Source: Saprospiraceae bacterium
GTDB taxonomy: Bacteria; Bacteroidota; Bacteroidia; Chitinophagales; Saprospiraceae
Assembly: GCA_016714445.1 (NCBI GenBank)
Contig: JADJNF010000007.1
Coordinates: 744,001 to 808,000 of the forward strand
Length of the DNA stretch: 64,000 nt
Direction: 5' to 3'
Positions 34,343 to 44,055 of this stretch are shown piece after piece. The notes beneath the pieces were generated by a model. It had not been told where the DNA came from, searched no databases, and saw nothing but the letters and a program-made list of their open reading frames with translations. Within the stretch, counting starts at the first letter, position 1, and every line of letters begins with the position of its first letter. The position numbers and the translations under genes were made by a program.

Positions 34343-35629
34343 ATGCAAAAGTTTTTTACATTCGTTTTATGCTTTTTTACAGTTTTTTTCTCAAAAGCTC
34401 AAAGTTTTCAGGAAATAAGTACAGGAGCAGGCTACAATAAGCAAAGTTTTATAAAACTTAATGATGGAAGTCAGAAGCAGGTGAATAATGATGCCTGGGA
34501 TCTTGCTTTTACTGCATTCGGATTTCAGGATGCCGGTATTTTTATCAATGAATCTTCAGGCAGTTCAATGGGACAAAACCTACCTCTGACAGAATTATAT
34601 TATGCTCTTACGGATGATTTTGGTGCAGCAATCGATCTTGAAGCCATCAAAGATTATAAATATCTGAATAGTGAAGCATCATGGAATTTTGGTGCATTCA
34701 ATGAAGTTCGGGATACACTTAATCCATTTGACTTTGGATGGGGAGTTTATCAACCTGCAACCAACAGAGTGATTGGTAACAAAGTTTATGTATTAAAACT
34801 TCGAAACGGAGAATACAGAAAAATAAAAATTGAGTCTCTCACTGGTACGACATATACTTTTAAATATGCAAAACTGGATGGTAGCGGAGAGGTAACCAAA
34901 ACATTAAATAAACTAACGGACAATAAAGGGCAAAAGCTCATATTTTTTAGCTTTACTACCAATGAAACTGTCGATGTGCTTCCGTCCGGTGGATTTGACC
35001 TGATGTATTGCAGATATATTTCTATCGCCAAAGATCCCAACGGAACCATTGTACAGCAATATAATGTAACAGGAGTACTTACTGGCCCCGGAATATTGAC
35101 TGCCGAAGCAGATGGTGTAGATCCAATAACAGTAACATATACCGATTATACTGACAAACTAAGTACCCAAACGGATATTATTGGTTATGACTGGAAGACC
35201 CTAACAGGTATTTCATGGGTAATTGATCAGGATAAAGTGTTTTTTGTAAAAACTACAGATAACCATATGTGGAGGCTTCACTTCATTGATTTTGAAGGAT
35301 CGAGTTCAGGTACTGCTGCAATGGAAAAAACAGATCTTGGTTTATTTTCTTCTTCCACTGATTTAGTGGGTATACAAACCGGTATTTTCCCAAATCCGGT
35401 GGATGACCAACTTATCCTTTCATTGGATATAACTGAAGACTCCGGAAGTGACATCAACATAGATATCACCAATGTAAATGGCCAGGTGATGGTAAACAGA
35501 GTGGTCAAAAATCAGCAGGGTTTAAAAGTGTTTGAAATCAGTACAGGAGACTGGAATAAAGGTATTTATCTTGTCAGGATCTCAAATGGCTCAAAGCAAT
35601 TTGTTTCTAAAAAGATAGTCAGATTATAA
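34343..35629 (+). CDS. HmuY-like haem-binding protein with T9SS sorting domain
   Basis: 428-residue secreted protein. Signal peptide 1-19 (ending SKAQ). Residues about 20-330 match the HmuY-like fold: an early FIKLNDGSQKQVNNDAWDLAF segment, GNKVYVLKLRNGEYRKIKI, YTFKYAKLDGSG, then KLIFFSFTT and DLMYCRYI. The C-terminal 80 residues are a T9SS type A sorting domain (GIFPNPVDDQLILSLDI, IDITNVNGQ, GIYLVRISNG, ending KKIVRL). HmuY of Porphyromonas is a lipoprotein hemophore; here export is predicted through T9SS. A TonB-dependent receptor gene begins 15 bases later, matching the hmuY-hmuR order. Haem is the likely ligand but not proven. Confidence 0.8.
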   Translation: MQKFFTFVLCFFTVFFSKAQSFQEISTGAGYNKQSFIKLNDGSQKQVNNDAWDLAFTAFGFQDAGIFINESSGSSMGQNLPLTELYYALTDDFGAAIDLEAIKDYKYLNSEASWNFGAFNEVRDTLNPFDFGWGVYQPATNRVIGNKVYVLKLRNGEYRKIKIESLTGTTYTFKYAKLDGSGEVTKTLNKLTDNKGQKLIFFSFTTNETVDVLPSGGFDLMYCRYISIAKDPNGTIVQQYNVTGVLTGPGILTAEADGVDPITVTYTDYTDKLSTQTDIIGYDWKTLTGISWVIDQDKVFFVKTTDNHMWRLHFIDFEGSSSGTAAMEKTDLGLFSSSTDLVGIQTGIFPNPVDDQLILSLDITEDSGSDINIDITNVNGQVMVNRVVKNQQGLKVFEISTGDWNKGIYLVRISNGSKQFVSKKIVRL

Positions 35630-35644
35630 GAATTTAAAGTGTAT

Positions 35645-37654
35645 ATGAGAGCGGTTATCATTTTCTTTTTTTTATTTTCATCCATGTATCTGATTGCTCA
35701 AATGCAACCGGATACCATTACCTGGAATAAAAATCTTGACCAGGTAGTGATTACCGCTCAGTTTACACCTACAGACACCCGCGAAACAGTAAATTCGGTC
35801 AGAGTACTCAACCGTAAAATTATCGAACAAAGATCCGTTGTGAATCTTCAGGAACTACTGCAGACAGAAGCAAATATAAGACTTTCTCAGGATCCGATAC
35901 TGGGTAGCGATATTAGTGTCAATGGTTTAAAAGGTGAAAATCTTAAAATTCTTATAGATGGAGTTCCTGTAGTAGGAAGATTGAATGGTAGTATCGATGC
36001 CGGACAAATACCTCTGAGCTCTATTCAGAAAATTGAAATTATTGAAGGAGCCCAGTCTCTCTTATATGGGTCAGAAGCTTCAGGAGGAGTCATTAATCTT
36101 ATCACAAGAAAAAGCCAGACCTCCGATATTGACACCGAATTAAATGCACAATATGAAACAAATGGTTTTAGAACGCTGACTGCGAGAGCAGGATATACTT
36201 CAAAAAAAATCACACTTCAAGCCACAGGAAATATACAGAATTTTGTTCCATCTCAAGATACTTCCCAAACCAGGGATCAGGTATGGAATCCCAAGAGACA
36301 ACGTTCTGTAAGAGCAATGCTCCGGTATCAGCCTTCAGAAAGGACTGATATAAGAATTTCGGGCAATATACTGTCAGAGCAGGTAGATAATCTTGGCGAA
36401 AAAAGAAGACCGGTATTTAAACCGTATGCTTTTGATGACTACTATTTTACCGATAGATATGATCTGAATGTGCATGGGGAAAGATGGACAAAATCAAAAA
36501 ATCTGATTCAGGCTACTTTAGGGTGGAATGTGTTCAGCAGGATTAAAAACTCATATCGCTTTGATTTTGATAATGAAAATAAAACCTTACTGGATGGCAT
36601 GCAGGACACATCATCAGCTAAAGGTTATCTTAGTAGATTTACATTTGCCAGTGACAGAAAAGAAAGAAAATGGAACTATCTGCTTGGTTTGGAAAATTAT
36701 TATGAAACTGCCACAGGCACCAGATTACTCGATACTACTTCTGTGGAGCCAGGCAAAGCATATACCAATGATCTGGGTATATTTGCCAGCGGTAAAATAA
36801 AGTTGAGCCCGGAACTGACCATCCAAAGTGGCGCAAGATGGACATACAACATGAGGTATGGCACGGCAGTCACCCCTTCCACATGGTTGTTTTGGCAACC
36901 CAAATTACCGTTACAAGTAAGATTCTCATGGGCATATGGTTTCAGATCACCTTCTGTAAAAGAATTGTTTTTCAGCTTTATTGATATCAATCATTTTGTA
37001 ATTGGAAATGCGGATTTGCAACCTGAAAAATCTTTAAATTTAAGGGGAGAAATCACCTGGAAGACACTGCATATTCATCAAACTGAATTATCACTCACCA
37101 CCACAGGTTTTTATAATAAGGTAAATGACAGGATCATCCTTACTGCCTTGGGACCTGTACATTATGAATACAGAAATGTAGAAAGCTGGAAAACATCCGG
37201 TGGAAGTATCAGAATAAATGCCAATGTAGGCGACTGGTTGAGATTTCAGTCGGATGTGATCGTTACAGGATTTTATAACTCCAACACAGATATCACGAAT
37301 ACAAAGTATCTCTGGTCACCGGATTGGGCTAATGATCTGACCCTTTCACTATTTGACAATAAAATTAGTTGGAATATATGGCACAAACGGACAGGCAAAA
37401 CTCCATTCTTTTATAATCAGGAAGGTAAAACAGAGCAAGGTACCACTGACAGCTGGAATATGCTTAATACAGGTTTGTCAACGCATTTTATGAATAAAAA
37501 AATAAGAGTCAACGCAGGTATTAAAAATATATTTGATGTAAGGCAACTTCAGGCAAACAATAATAACGGCATTCATATAGAAGCCAGCAATCAACAAAAT
37601 TTACACTGGGGCAGAAATGTATATGTGGGTGTGACCTGGCAGTGGCAAAAATAA
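35645..37654 (+). CDS. TonB-dependent outer-membrane receptor (HmuR-like)
   Basis: 669-residue receptor: a short signal peptide ending LIAQ (from ATG 35645; GTG 35639 is an alternative), a TonB-box-like LDQVVITAQ, a plug domain (residues about 45-160; VRVLNRKIIEQRSVVNLQELL, GLKGENLKILIDGVPV, IQKIEIIEGAQSLLYG) and a 22-strand barrel. IEIIEGAQSLLYGSEASGGVINL is conserved in the family. Placed directly after the HmuY-like gene, it probably imports haem (or another porphyrin) delivered by that protein, powered by TonB-ExbBD. Substrate inferred from the neighbour. It ends just before the convergent rnr. Confidence 0.87.
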   Translation: MRAVIIFFFLFSSMYLIAQMQPDTITWNKNLDQVVITAQFTPTDTRETVNSVRVLNRKIIEQRSVVNLQELLQTEANIRLSQDPILGSDISVNGLKGENLKILIDGVPVVGRLNGSIDAGQIPLSSIQKIEIIEGAQSLLYGSEASGGVINLITRKSQTSDIDTELNAQYETNGFRTLTARAGYTSKKITLQATGNIQNFVPSQDTSQTRDQVWNPKRQRSVRAMLRYQPSERTDIRISGNILSEQVDNLGEKRRPVFKPYAFDDYYFTDRYDLNVHGERWTKSKNLIQATLGWNVFSRIKNSYRFDFDNENKTLLDGMQDTSSAKGYLSRFTFASDRKERKWNYLLGLENYYETATGTRLLDTTSVEPGKAYTNDLGIFASGKIKLSPELTIQSGARWTYNMRYGTAVTPSTWLFWQPKLPLQVRFSWAYGFRSPSVKELFFSFIDINHFVIGNADLQPEKSLNLRGEITWKTLHIHQTELSLTTTGFYNKVNDRIILTALGPVHYEYRNVESWKTSGGSIRINANVGDWLRFQSDVIVTGFYNSNTDITNTKYLWSPDWANDLTLSLFDNKISWNIWHKRTGKTPFFYNQEGKTEQGTTDSWNMLNTGLSTHFMNKKIRVNAGIKNIFDVRQLQANNNNGIHIEASNQQNLHWGRNVYVGVTWQWQK

Positions 37655-37681
37655 CCTGTAAGTCAAATATCACAAGTCCAT

Positions 37682-39844
37682 TTATTCCGGGACCACCATT
37701 TCCATGTCTGTTCTTCTTGTATCAGGATCAGCCGCTTTGATTCGCACCCTAACCTTTTGACCCATGGTAATTTCATCCCCGGAAAGTCGCGATTTTGCTT
37801 TCATTCTGCTGGTAGGAACGGTAAACATATCTCCCATGCTATCAAAAGTAACCAATCCTTCGACTTTACTCTCAAGCAATTCAACAAAGACACCTTTTTC
37901 GATAATCCCGGATATCACTCCATCAAACTCCTGACCTATAAATCTTGAAATATATAGTGTCTGGAAGTATTTATTGGATTCTCTTTCTGATTCTGATGCT
38001 TTTTTCTCCTGATCTGAGATATGTTTGGCTTTTGATTCCAGCTTTTCCTTATCTTCCCGGTATATTTCCGTCAGATTTCTATATAATCCTCTGTGCACCA
38101 ATACATCAGAGTACCTTCTGATGGGCGAAGTAAAATGGGTGTAGTACTCAAATCCAAGCCCGTAATGCCCTATATTGTCGGTAGAATAAACCGCTTTTGC
38201 CATAGTACGGATAGCCAAAGGCTCCAACAGCTTAAGGAGTGGATTTTCTTTTGCTGCCACGGCCAATCGATTGAATGATTCAATGATCTGATCTGGTTTA
38301 TCCATTCTGAATTTAAAACCCAATTCTGAAGCAAACAAGGCAAAGTCAGCCAGTTTGTCCGGATTGGGCAAATCGTGAATACGATATACAAATGGTATTT
38401 CCGGTTTGGCTTTTTTTGCAATAAAAGTTGCTACCTGCTTATTTGCCAGTAGCATAAAATCTTCTACGAGCATATGTGCATCTTTTCTCTCCCGCACATA
38501 CATTCCAATAGGCAAGCTATTTTCATCCAGAATAAACTGTACTTCTTCAGATTCAAAGCTGATAGAACCTTCTTTATATCTGTCTTCCCTAAGTTTTTTT
38601 GCGACTGTATTCAACAAATTTATTTCAGCAGCAAAATCCCCATCCCCGGATTCTATACGCTCCTGTGCTTCTTCGTACGTAAATCTTCTGTCAGAGTGAA
38701 TAATGGTCTTGCCAAACCATTCCTGGATAATTTTTAATTCTTTATCAAAAATAAAAACAGCAGAAAAAGTAAATTTATCTTCCTTTGGGTTGAGTGAACA
38801 AAGGTCATTACTTAATTTTTCAGGCAACATTGGACAAACCCTATCCACTAAATAGACGGATGTGGATCGTCTGAATGCTTCTTTATCCAAAGCAGTACCT
38901 TCCTTTAAGTAGTGTGTTACATCCGCAATATGAACCCCGATTTCAAGATTTCCATTTTCAAGCAATTTATAAGAAATGGCATCATCAAAATCTTTTGCCG
39001 TCAACGGGTCAATGGTTAATGTGATCACATCTCTGAAATCACGACGTAAATGGAGCTCCTTATCTGTTATTTCTCCAACCATAGACTCAGCTTCAGCCAG
39101 TACTTCTTCTGAAAACTCAGGATCAAATCCATTGGAAAACAAAATGGATTGCATATTCATTTCAATATCAGAAATATCTTCCAGCACTTTAAGTACTTTA
39201 CCCCAAATACCTTTATTCTGACCTCTTCCCCATGTTATGATTTCCACCACTACCCTGTCATTGTCCTTGCAGTTCATTGTATCGTCGTGATGTACAAGTA
39301 CTTCCGGATATATTCTGGAATTGTCAGGAGTGAGTATAGCGTAATTATTAAAAATACGTAAATGACCGATTACTCTGGTCAAAGCCCTCTTCTCAATGGA
39401 AACTACCCTACCTTCCGGTCTCCTCCCGGATTTACTTTCTGTAACAGCAACAGTTACTTCGTCCTTATGCAATGCTCCTTTCAAATTTCTTGCATGTACA
39501 TAAATATCTTCTACGGACTCTGAGTTGATGATATATGCAGCTCCGGATCTGGTCATATCCACCACGCCTGAGTACAAAATTTCATCTTCACTTTTACCTC
39601 TTCTGCCGGAGGATCTGTCTGATGTAAATAATTCCCACTTATATCTGTCTTCTGATAGTTGTACAACTTTTTTTTCTAGGATCAATTTTTGAAGAGACTC
39701 CCTGATAGATTCAGGTGGATTAGCTACATTAATTTTTCGTGAAATCTGTATAACATTATATCTGGTTTTGGGATTTTTGGATAATAGTTTTTCTATCTGA
39801 ATGCGTAGTTCCGCTTCTTTTAATTGCCTGGGTTTTCTATTCAT
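37682..39844 (-). CDS. rnr: Ribonuclease R
   Basis: 720-residue 3'-5' exoribonuclease of the RNB family, degrading structured RNA. Domain order: N-terminal winged-helix/cold-shock region (about 1-220, with SGVVDMTRSGAAYII), RNB catalytic domain (about 240-570; TIDPLTAKDFDDAISYK with the metal-binding Asp cluster, VHIADVTHYL, HYGLGFEYYTHFTSPIRRYSD) and a C-terminal S1 domain (about 625-710; FDGVISGIIEKGVFVELLES). Length normal. Monocistronic, convergent with the receptor gene. Confidence 0.95.
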   Translation of the reverse strand: MNRKPRQLKEAELRIQIEKLLSKNPKTRYNVIQISRKINVANPPESIRESLQKLILEKKVVQLSEDRYKWELFTSDRSSGRRGKSEDEILYSGVVDMTRSGAAYIINSESVEDIYVHARNLKGALHKDEVTVAVTESKSGRRPEGRVVSIEKRALTRVIGHLRIFNNYAILTPDNSRIYPEVLVHHDDTMNCKDNDRVVVEIITWGRGQNKGIWGKVLKVLEDISDIEMNMQSILFSNGFDPEFSEEVLAEAESMVGEITDKELHLRRDFRDVITLTIDPLTAKDFDDAISYKLLENGNLEIGVHIADVTHYLKEGTALDKEAFRRSTSVYLVDRVCPMLPEKLSNDLCSLNPKEDKFTFSAVFIFDKELKIIQEWFGKTIIHSDRRFTYEEAQERIESGDGDFAAEINLLNTVAKKLREDRYKEGSISFESEEVQFILDENSLPIGMYVRERKDAHMLVEDFMLLANKQVATFIAKKAKPEIPFVYRIHDLPNPDKLADFALFASELGFKFRMDKPDQIIESFNRLAVAAKENPLLKLLEPLAIRTMAKAVYSTDNIGHYGLGFEYYTHFTSPIRRYSDVLVHRGLYRNLTEIYREDKEKLESKAKHISDQEKKASESERESNKYFQTLYISRFIGQEFDGVISGIIEKGVFVELLESKVEGLVTFDSMGDMFTVPTSRMKAKSRLSGDEITMGQKVRVRIKAADPDTRRTDMEMVVPE

Positions 39845-39957
39845 GTTGATGATTTATCATGAAAGAATAACGGAAAAAGATGGTGTATAGTTCTGATTCA
39901 ACCCATTAATAAATATTTATGGTAACTAAAGGTGATATAAAAAAAATCTAATTATAA

Positions 39958-40449
39958 TCAATTTAAACTGTCCATAGCAAAAATGATTTCTCCGGTAGGC
40001 AATATCTCCATGGCAAAAGCTTTGGACATAGAAGCGTCATATTCTTCTCCGTCTAATGTCTGGCCGGCAATGATATTTATGATCAGGTCAGGTTCAATCG
40101 AAGCTACTGATTTTTTAATTACATTATCATTGACAATGGTACTGGCTATTGATTTTTTATTGATTAGTTCACCATTTTTGTCCAGGGTCACCAAAACAAA
40201 ATCATATCTCAGCAAAGCACCTTTCCAATAAACTATTGCATTAAATTTTTCCTCTTTCGGCAATCTGAAACAAGGGATAAACTCTGTAAACTCATCAGCC
40301 TCCTTTTCCCACTCCAGTAATACTTCGTCTATAAATACTTGCGGGAAAGGATCTGAATTGATTTCAAATTCACTCAAATGGTCTTCAGAAATAAGTACGG
40401 GAAGTTCAGTTTCAGGAAAATAATGAAGTATCTTATCTAATTTACTCAT
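39958..40449 (-). CDS. Conserved hypothetical protein
   Basis: 163-residue cytosolic-looking protein without signal peptide or membrane helices. Start ATG 40449 (MSKLDKILHYF); a TTG two codons earlier is possible. The sequence is acidic with a strand-rich core (EEKFNAIVYWKGALLRYDFVLVTLDKNGELINKKSIAST) and ends in a region with IINIIAGQTLDGEEYDAS. Lies between rnr and nadC on the same strand and may be cotranscribed with nadC (16-base gap). No family recognised; its placement is the only hint. Confidence 0.75.
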   Translation of the reverse strand: MSKLDKILHYFPETELPVLISEDHLSEFEINSDPFPQVFIDEVLLEWEKEADEFTEFIPCFRLPKEEKFNAIVYWKGALLRYDFVLVTLDKNGELINKKSIASTIVNDNVIKKSVASIEPDLIINIIAGQTLDGEEYDASMSKAFAMEILPTGEIIFAMDSLN

Positions 40450-40465
40450 AATCAATATTATCTCA

Positions 40466-41323
40466 CTATTTGATTACTTTCAAACTCAAATCCAGACTAC
40501 CTGCGGAATGTGTCAATGCTCCTACTGATATGAAATCAACACCGGTTTCAGCTATTTTCCTGACTGTCTGTAAAGTAACGCCACCTGAAGCTTCAGTTTC
40601 ATATCGTCCGTCTACATGAGCGACAGCTTCAGCCAGGATAGGCAGCTCAAAATTATCAAACATTATTCTGGTAACTCCTCCTTTATTCAATACTTCATGC
40701 AGTTCGACCAGATTTCTTACTTCCACAGTGATTTCAAGATCCAGATTATTGTCAGCACAGTATTTATGTACCTGAGTGATGGCTTCAGTATGAGAACCGC
40801 AGGCATCTACATGATTGTCCTTAATCATGATCCAGTCGTAAAGTCCTGTCCTGTAATTTTCACAACCACCGACTTTCACCGCCCATTTTTCTAAAAAGCG
40901 CAGTAAAGGAGTTGTTTTTCTGGTATCCAGTATTTTTACCGGAAGTCCTTCCACTTCAAAGGCAAATCTGCTGCTCAAAGTTGCAATTCCACTCAGGCGC
41001 TGCATAGTATTCAGTATCAGGCGCTCTGCTTTCAGCAATGCCTGAGAATTACATTCTACATAAAAAGCTATATCGCCGTATTTTACGTCTTCGCCATCAC
41101 GGATAATAATATCCATTTTTGAAGTTGGATCCACATGTTTTAAAATGGCTTCTGCTACAGCAATTCCGGCAATAACCCCTTCAGCTTTTACCAAAAGTTT
41201 AGCATTACTTCGGTCATCCGGCGGTATACAAGCAAGAGATGTATGGTCACCTTCTCTGACATCTTCATATAGCCCATCTTCGATGAACTTTTCTAATTGC
41301 ACTTTATCTATGGTAGGTTTCAA
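40466..41323 (-). CDS. nadC: Nicotinate-nucleotide diphosphorylase (carboxylating)
   Basis: Quinolinate phosphoribosyltransferase, converting quinolinate and PRPP to nicotinate mononucleotide for NAD synthesis. About 285 residues. Motifs: ERLILNTMQRLSGIAT, ILDTRKTTPLLRFLEKWAVKVGG, the active-site RTGLYDWIMIKDNH, and the C-terminal GGVTLQTVRKIAETGVDFISVGALTHS. No ATG at the N-terminus: TTG 41341 and TTG 41323 (MKPTIDKVQL) are possible. The TATCTTTG element at 41350-41357 is 26 bases from the second, the usual spacing, so 41323 is preferred. Confidence 0.93.
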   Translation of the reverse strand: MKPTIDKVQLEKFIEDGLYEDVREGDHTSLACIPPDDRSNAKLLVKAEGVIAGIAVAEAILKHVDPTSKMDIIIRDGEDVKYGDIAFYVECNSQALLKAERLILNTMQRLSGIATLSSRFAFEVEGLPVKILDTRKTTPLLRFLEKWAVKVGGCENYRTGLYDWIMIKDNHVDACGSHTEAITQVHKYCADNNLDLEITVEVRNLVELHEVLNKGGVTRIMFDNFELPILAEAVAHVDGRYETEASGGVTLQTVRKIAETGVDFISVGALTHSAGSLDLSLKVIK

Positions 41324-41349
41324 TGATATTATTTTAATCAATAAGACCG

Positions 41350-41357
41350 CAAAGATA
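41350..41357 (-). promoter_or_regulatory. TAnnTTTG -7 element for nadC
   Basis: TATCTTTG on the minus strand; 26 bases to TTG 41323 or only 8 to TTG 41341. Decides the start codon. Confidence 0.5.
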
Positions 41358-41396
41358 AGACAAAATGGGGAAATATGGATAAAATAGTTCTGATTC

Positions 41397-43778
41397 TCAT
41401 AACCTGACCAGGGTTACACCTTCTCCACCCTGATCCGGTTCGGGATGCCAGTATTCCTTTACATCTTTGTATTGTCTGAGCATTTTTTTAACTTCATTTT
41501 TCATTACTCCAGTGCCCACACCATGAATAATTTTGAGTTCATACGCATTATTTAGCAGTGCGCGATCCAGAAAATTCTGAAGCATTTGCAGTGCATCGTT
41601 TTTGGTATATTCCCTTATGTCAATCTTTGTATCCAGCCTATCGTTGTTTGTAATTGAAGTATTGATACTTTTTTTAGATTTTATTTCAATGGGTTCTTTT
41701 ACCGCTACAAGATCGATCAATGGTACTTTCAACTTGATAAATCCCATTTGAATTTCGGCCATGTTTTTGTCTATACTCAGTATCTCTCCACTACTTGTCC
41801 CATTGCGCATCCGTGCAAATGCTCCTATTTCCAGTTTTTCAGAGCTGGTACTGATTTCTTTGGCAAACACTTCCATTTTAAGCATTTCAAGCTCTTTGAT
41901 GGCATCTTCCTGTTTTTTCTTCAGTGCGATAGATGCCTGCATGGCTTTTTCTTCATCTTTGGAGTGTTTTATCTCTTTCAGAATTTTTTGCATTTCTTTA
42001 TTCTGGTCCATGACAGAGATAGCAGCCTGCTCTTTAGCCTGAATTTTTATCTTTTTTCGTTTGATGTCCAGGTCAGCATTCATATGTTCGTAAGACTGTA
42101 TTAATCTGTCCAATCTATCCTGCTTTTCAAGGAGAGAGGCCAGTTTATCTTCATATTCTTTCTTCTCTGACATCAACGTTATAAGCAAGTCGTCAATAGC
42201 TTTTTCATTTTTGCCGGTTTTATGTTGTGCATACTTGACGATTCGATGGTCCAGGCCTATTTTTTCAGCTATCTCGTAAGCAAAGGAACTTCCCGGTTTT
42301 CCTACATGCATTCTAAATGTAGGTAAAAGATGCAGTTTGTCAAATTCCATAGACCCATTCACAATACCATTTGCTTTGAAAGCAAAATATTTTAGATTGG
42401 AGTAGTGTGTTGTTATAACTGCAAATACTTTTTTATGGTTCAGATCATTGAGTATGGCTTCTGCAATTGCACCACCTATTTTCGGGTCCGTGCCTGAACC
42501 GAACTCATCGATCAGTATAAGTGAATTTTTGTCTGCTTCTTCAGTAGTAATACGCATGTTGCGAAGATGTGATGAATATGTGCTTAAGTCATCTTCCAGT
42601 GATTGCTGGTCACCGATATCTACAAATATCTTTTCGAATATACCAAAACGGGAGTTTTCATCTGCGGTCACAAGCATTCCGGACTGTAACATCAACTGCA
42701 GTAGTCCTACAGATTTTAAAGCTACAGATTTCCCTCCTGCATTCGGTCCGCTGAGGACAAGGATTCTGTTATTTCCATGCAATTCCAAATCAAAAGGGAT
42801 AACCGGGGCAGCGTTATGTTCGTTTTTTAGCACCAATACTGGATTGAAAGCTGTATTCAGTGCAAATATCGGTTTTTGTTGTACATAAGGTTTGCCTGCA
42901 TTGATTCGATAAGCAAATTTTGCTTTGGCTCTTACAGTATCAATTTTGACCAATGTATGCTGTACCACGAGCAATCCGTCTGCATAAGGTCTTATAAATG
43001 CACAAAGCGCTCTTAGGATTTTATATATTTCATGTCTTCTTTCTGCATACAGATTATAGACATCATGATTGATACTGATGACTTTTTCAGGCTCGATATA
43101 AACGGTTTTTCCTGTGGCAGACTCATCATGGATAATACCGGGTATCTTTCTTTTATGTTCAGCTGCTACCGTAAATACACGTCTTCCATTTCGAAGGCTT
43201 TCGAGTGTATCCACCAGATAACCCTTATTTTTATATGATTCCAGTTCGTCATTAAACAAACGATCCAGTTCACGCTCTTTGGATTTGATTTGTTTGGATA
43301 TTTTAAGAAGTTCTTCTGAAGCATTGGGTCTTACATCTCCTTCTTCGTCCAGAACCCTGTCGATTTCGGTGGTCAGAGATTTATCTATGATAATATTGGC
43401 TACCAGTTCGTTCAGCAGCGGATTGAATTTTGCTTTTTCTGGTTCCAGAAAATATTTAGTCAGCTCAAGGCCAATAGATACAATCCTGTAAATGTTTCTG
43501 ATACTATCAATCTCCAGTACATACCCTTCCTTTCTTACCAACTGAACGTCTGCTGTTATAGATACAAACGGTGAGATGGGCAAGTGCTCTCCTCTTTCAA
43601 TGGCTTTTTTAAATTCATCTGTTTCATTGATAAGTTGCTCAATTCTTCTAAGATCAATGAGTATTTCTAAATGGTCAAAATAATCTTTGGCCATCTCTGA
43701 GAGACACTCTGACTTGACCTGTTCGATGATTTTATTGAATTCGAGTTTTTCTTTTATATCTTTAGGATAAAGAAACAT
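41397..43778 (-). CDS. mutS2: Endonuclease MutS2
   Basis: 793-residue MutS-family ATPase lacking the mismatch-recognition domain, acting in recombination control or rescue of collided ribosomes. Core domain with Walker A LSGPNAGGKSVALKSVG near residue 342, Walker B LILIDEFGSGTDP near 420, and the signature VFAVITTHYSNLKYFAF. A coiled coil spans about 515-640, and a C-terminal Smr domain (about 720-793) has HGVGTGVMK. The Smr LDxRG motif reads IDIREYT, so Gly is replaced. Divergent from miaB. Confidence 0.94.
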   Translation of the reverse strand: MFLYPKDIKEKLEFNKIIEQVKSECLSEMAKDYFDHLEILIDLRRIEQLINETDEFKKAIERGEHLPISPFVSITADVQLVRKEGYVLEIDSIRNIYRIVSIGLELTKYFLEPEKAKFNPLLNELVANIIIDKSLTTEIDRVLDEEGDVRPNASEELLKISKQIKSKERELDRLFNDELESYKNKGYLVDTLESLRNGRRVFTVAAEHKRKIPGIIHDESATGKTVYIEPEKVISINHDVYNLYAERRHEIYKILRALCAFIRPYADGLLVVQHTLVKIDTVRAKAKFAYRINAGKPYVQQKPIFALNTAFNPVLVLKNEHNAAPVIPFDLELHGNNRILVLSGPNAGGKSVALKSVGLLQLMLQSGMLVTADENSRFGIFEKIFVDIGDQQSLEDDLSTYSSHLRNMRITTEEADKNSLILIDEFGSGTDPKIGGAIAEAILNDLNHKKVFAVITTHYSNLKYFAFKANGIVNGSMEFDKLHLLPTFRMHVGKPGSSFAYEIAEKIGLDHRIVKYAQHKTGKNEKAIDDLLITLMSEKKEYEDKLASLLEKQDRLDRLIQSYEHMNADLDIKRKKIKIQAKEQAAISVMDQNKEMQKILKEIKHSKDEEKAMQASIALKKKQEDAIKELEMLKMEVFAKEISTSSEKLEIGAFARMRNGTSSGEILSIDKNMAEIQMGFIKLKVPLIDLVAVKEPIEIKSKKSINTSITNNDRLDTKIDIREYTKNDALQMLQNFLDRALLNNAYELKIIHGVGTGVMKNEVKKMLRQYKDVKEYWHPEPDQGGEGVTLVRL

Positions 43779-43802
43779 GATTGGGGGATTTGTAATAAGT
43801 CA

Positions 43803-43810
43803 CAAAAGTA
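43803..43810 (-). promoter_or_regulatory. TAnnTTTG -7 element for mutS2
   Basis: TACTTTTG on the minus strand, 24 bases before the mutS2 ATG. It is flanked by TTTGTCACAAA, a short inverted repeat of unknown role. Confidence 0.55.
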
Positions 43811-44024
43811 ATCATTTGTGACAAATTGGGTAAACAATGGAAAATTGAATAAGGTTCAAATGAAGTCATACAAACGATTTTCAAGCAAACTTTTTAAACT
43901 TAGCTATTCCTAAATTATGCAAATTTTTAAGAAAAATTACTTTCAATTGATGCTCCTTACATATTAATGAACTTAACGGGCTAATTATTCCTGCCATTTT
44001 GTCACATGACATGGTTTAAAATTG

Positions 44025-44032
44025 TATTTTTG
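44025..44032 (+). promoter_or_regulatory. TAnnTTTG -7 element for miaB
   Basis: TATTTTTG, 23 bases before the miaB ATG, with TTTTG ending 23 bases further upstream (43997-44001) as a possible -33 box. Confidence 0.55.
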
Positions 44033-44055
44033 CACTCCAAAATGCAATTTTTTTA

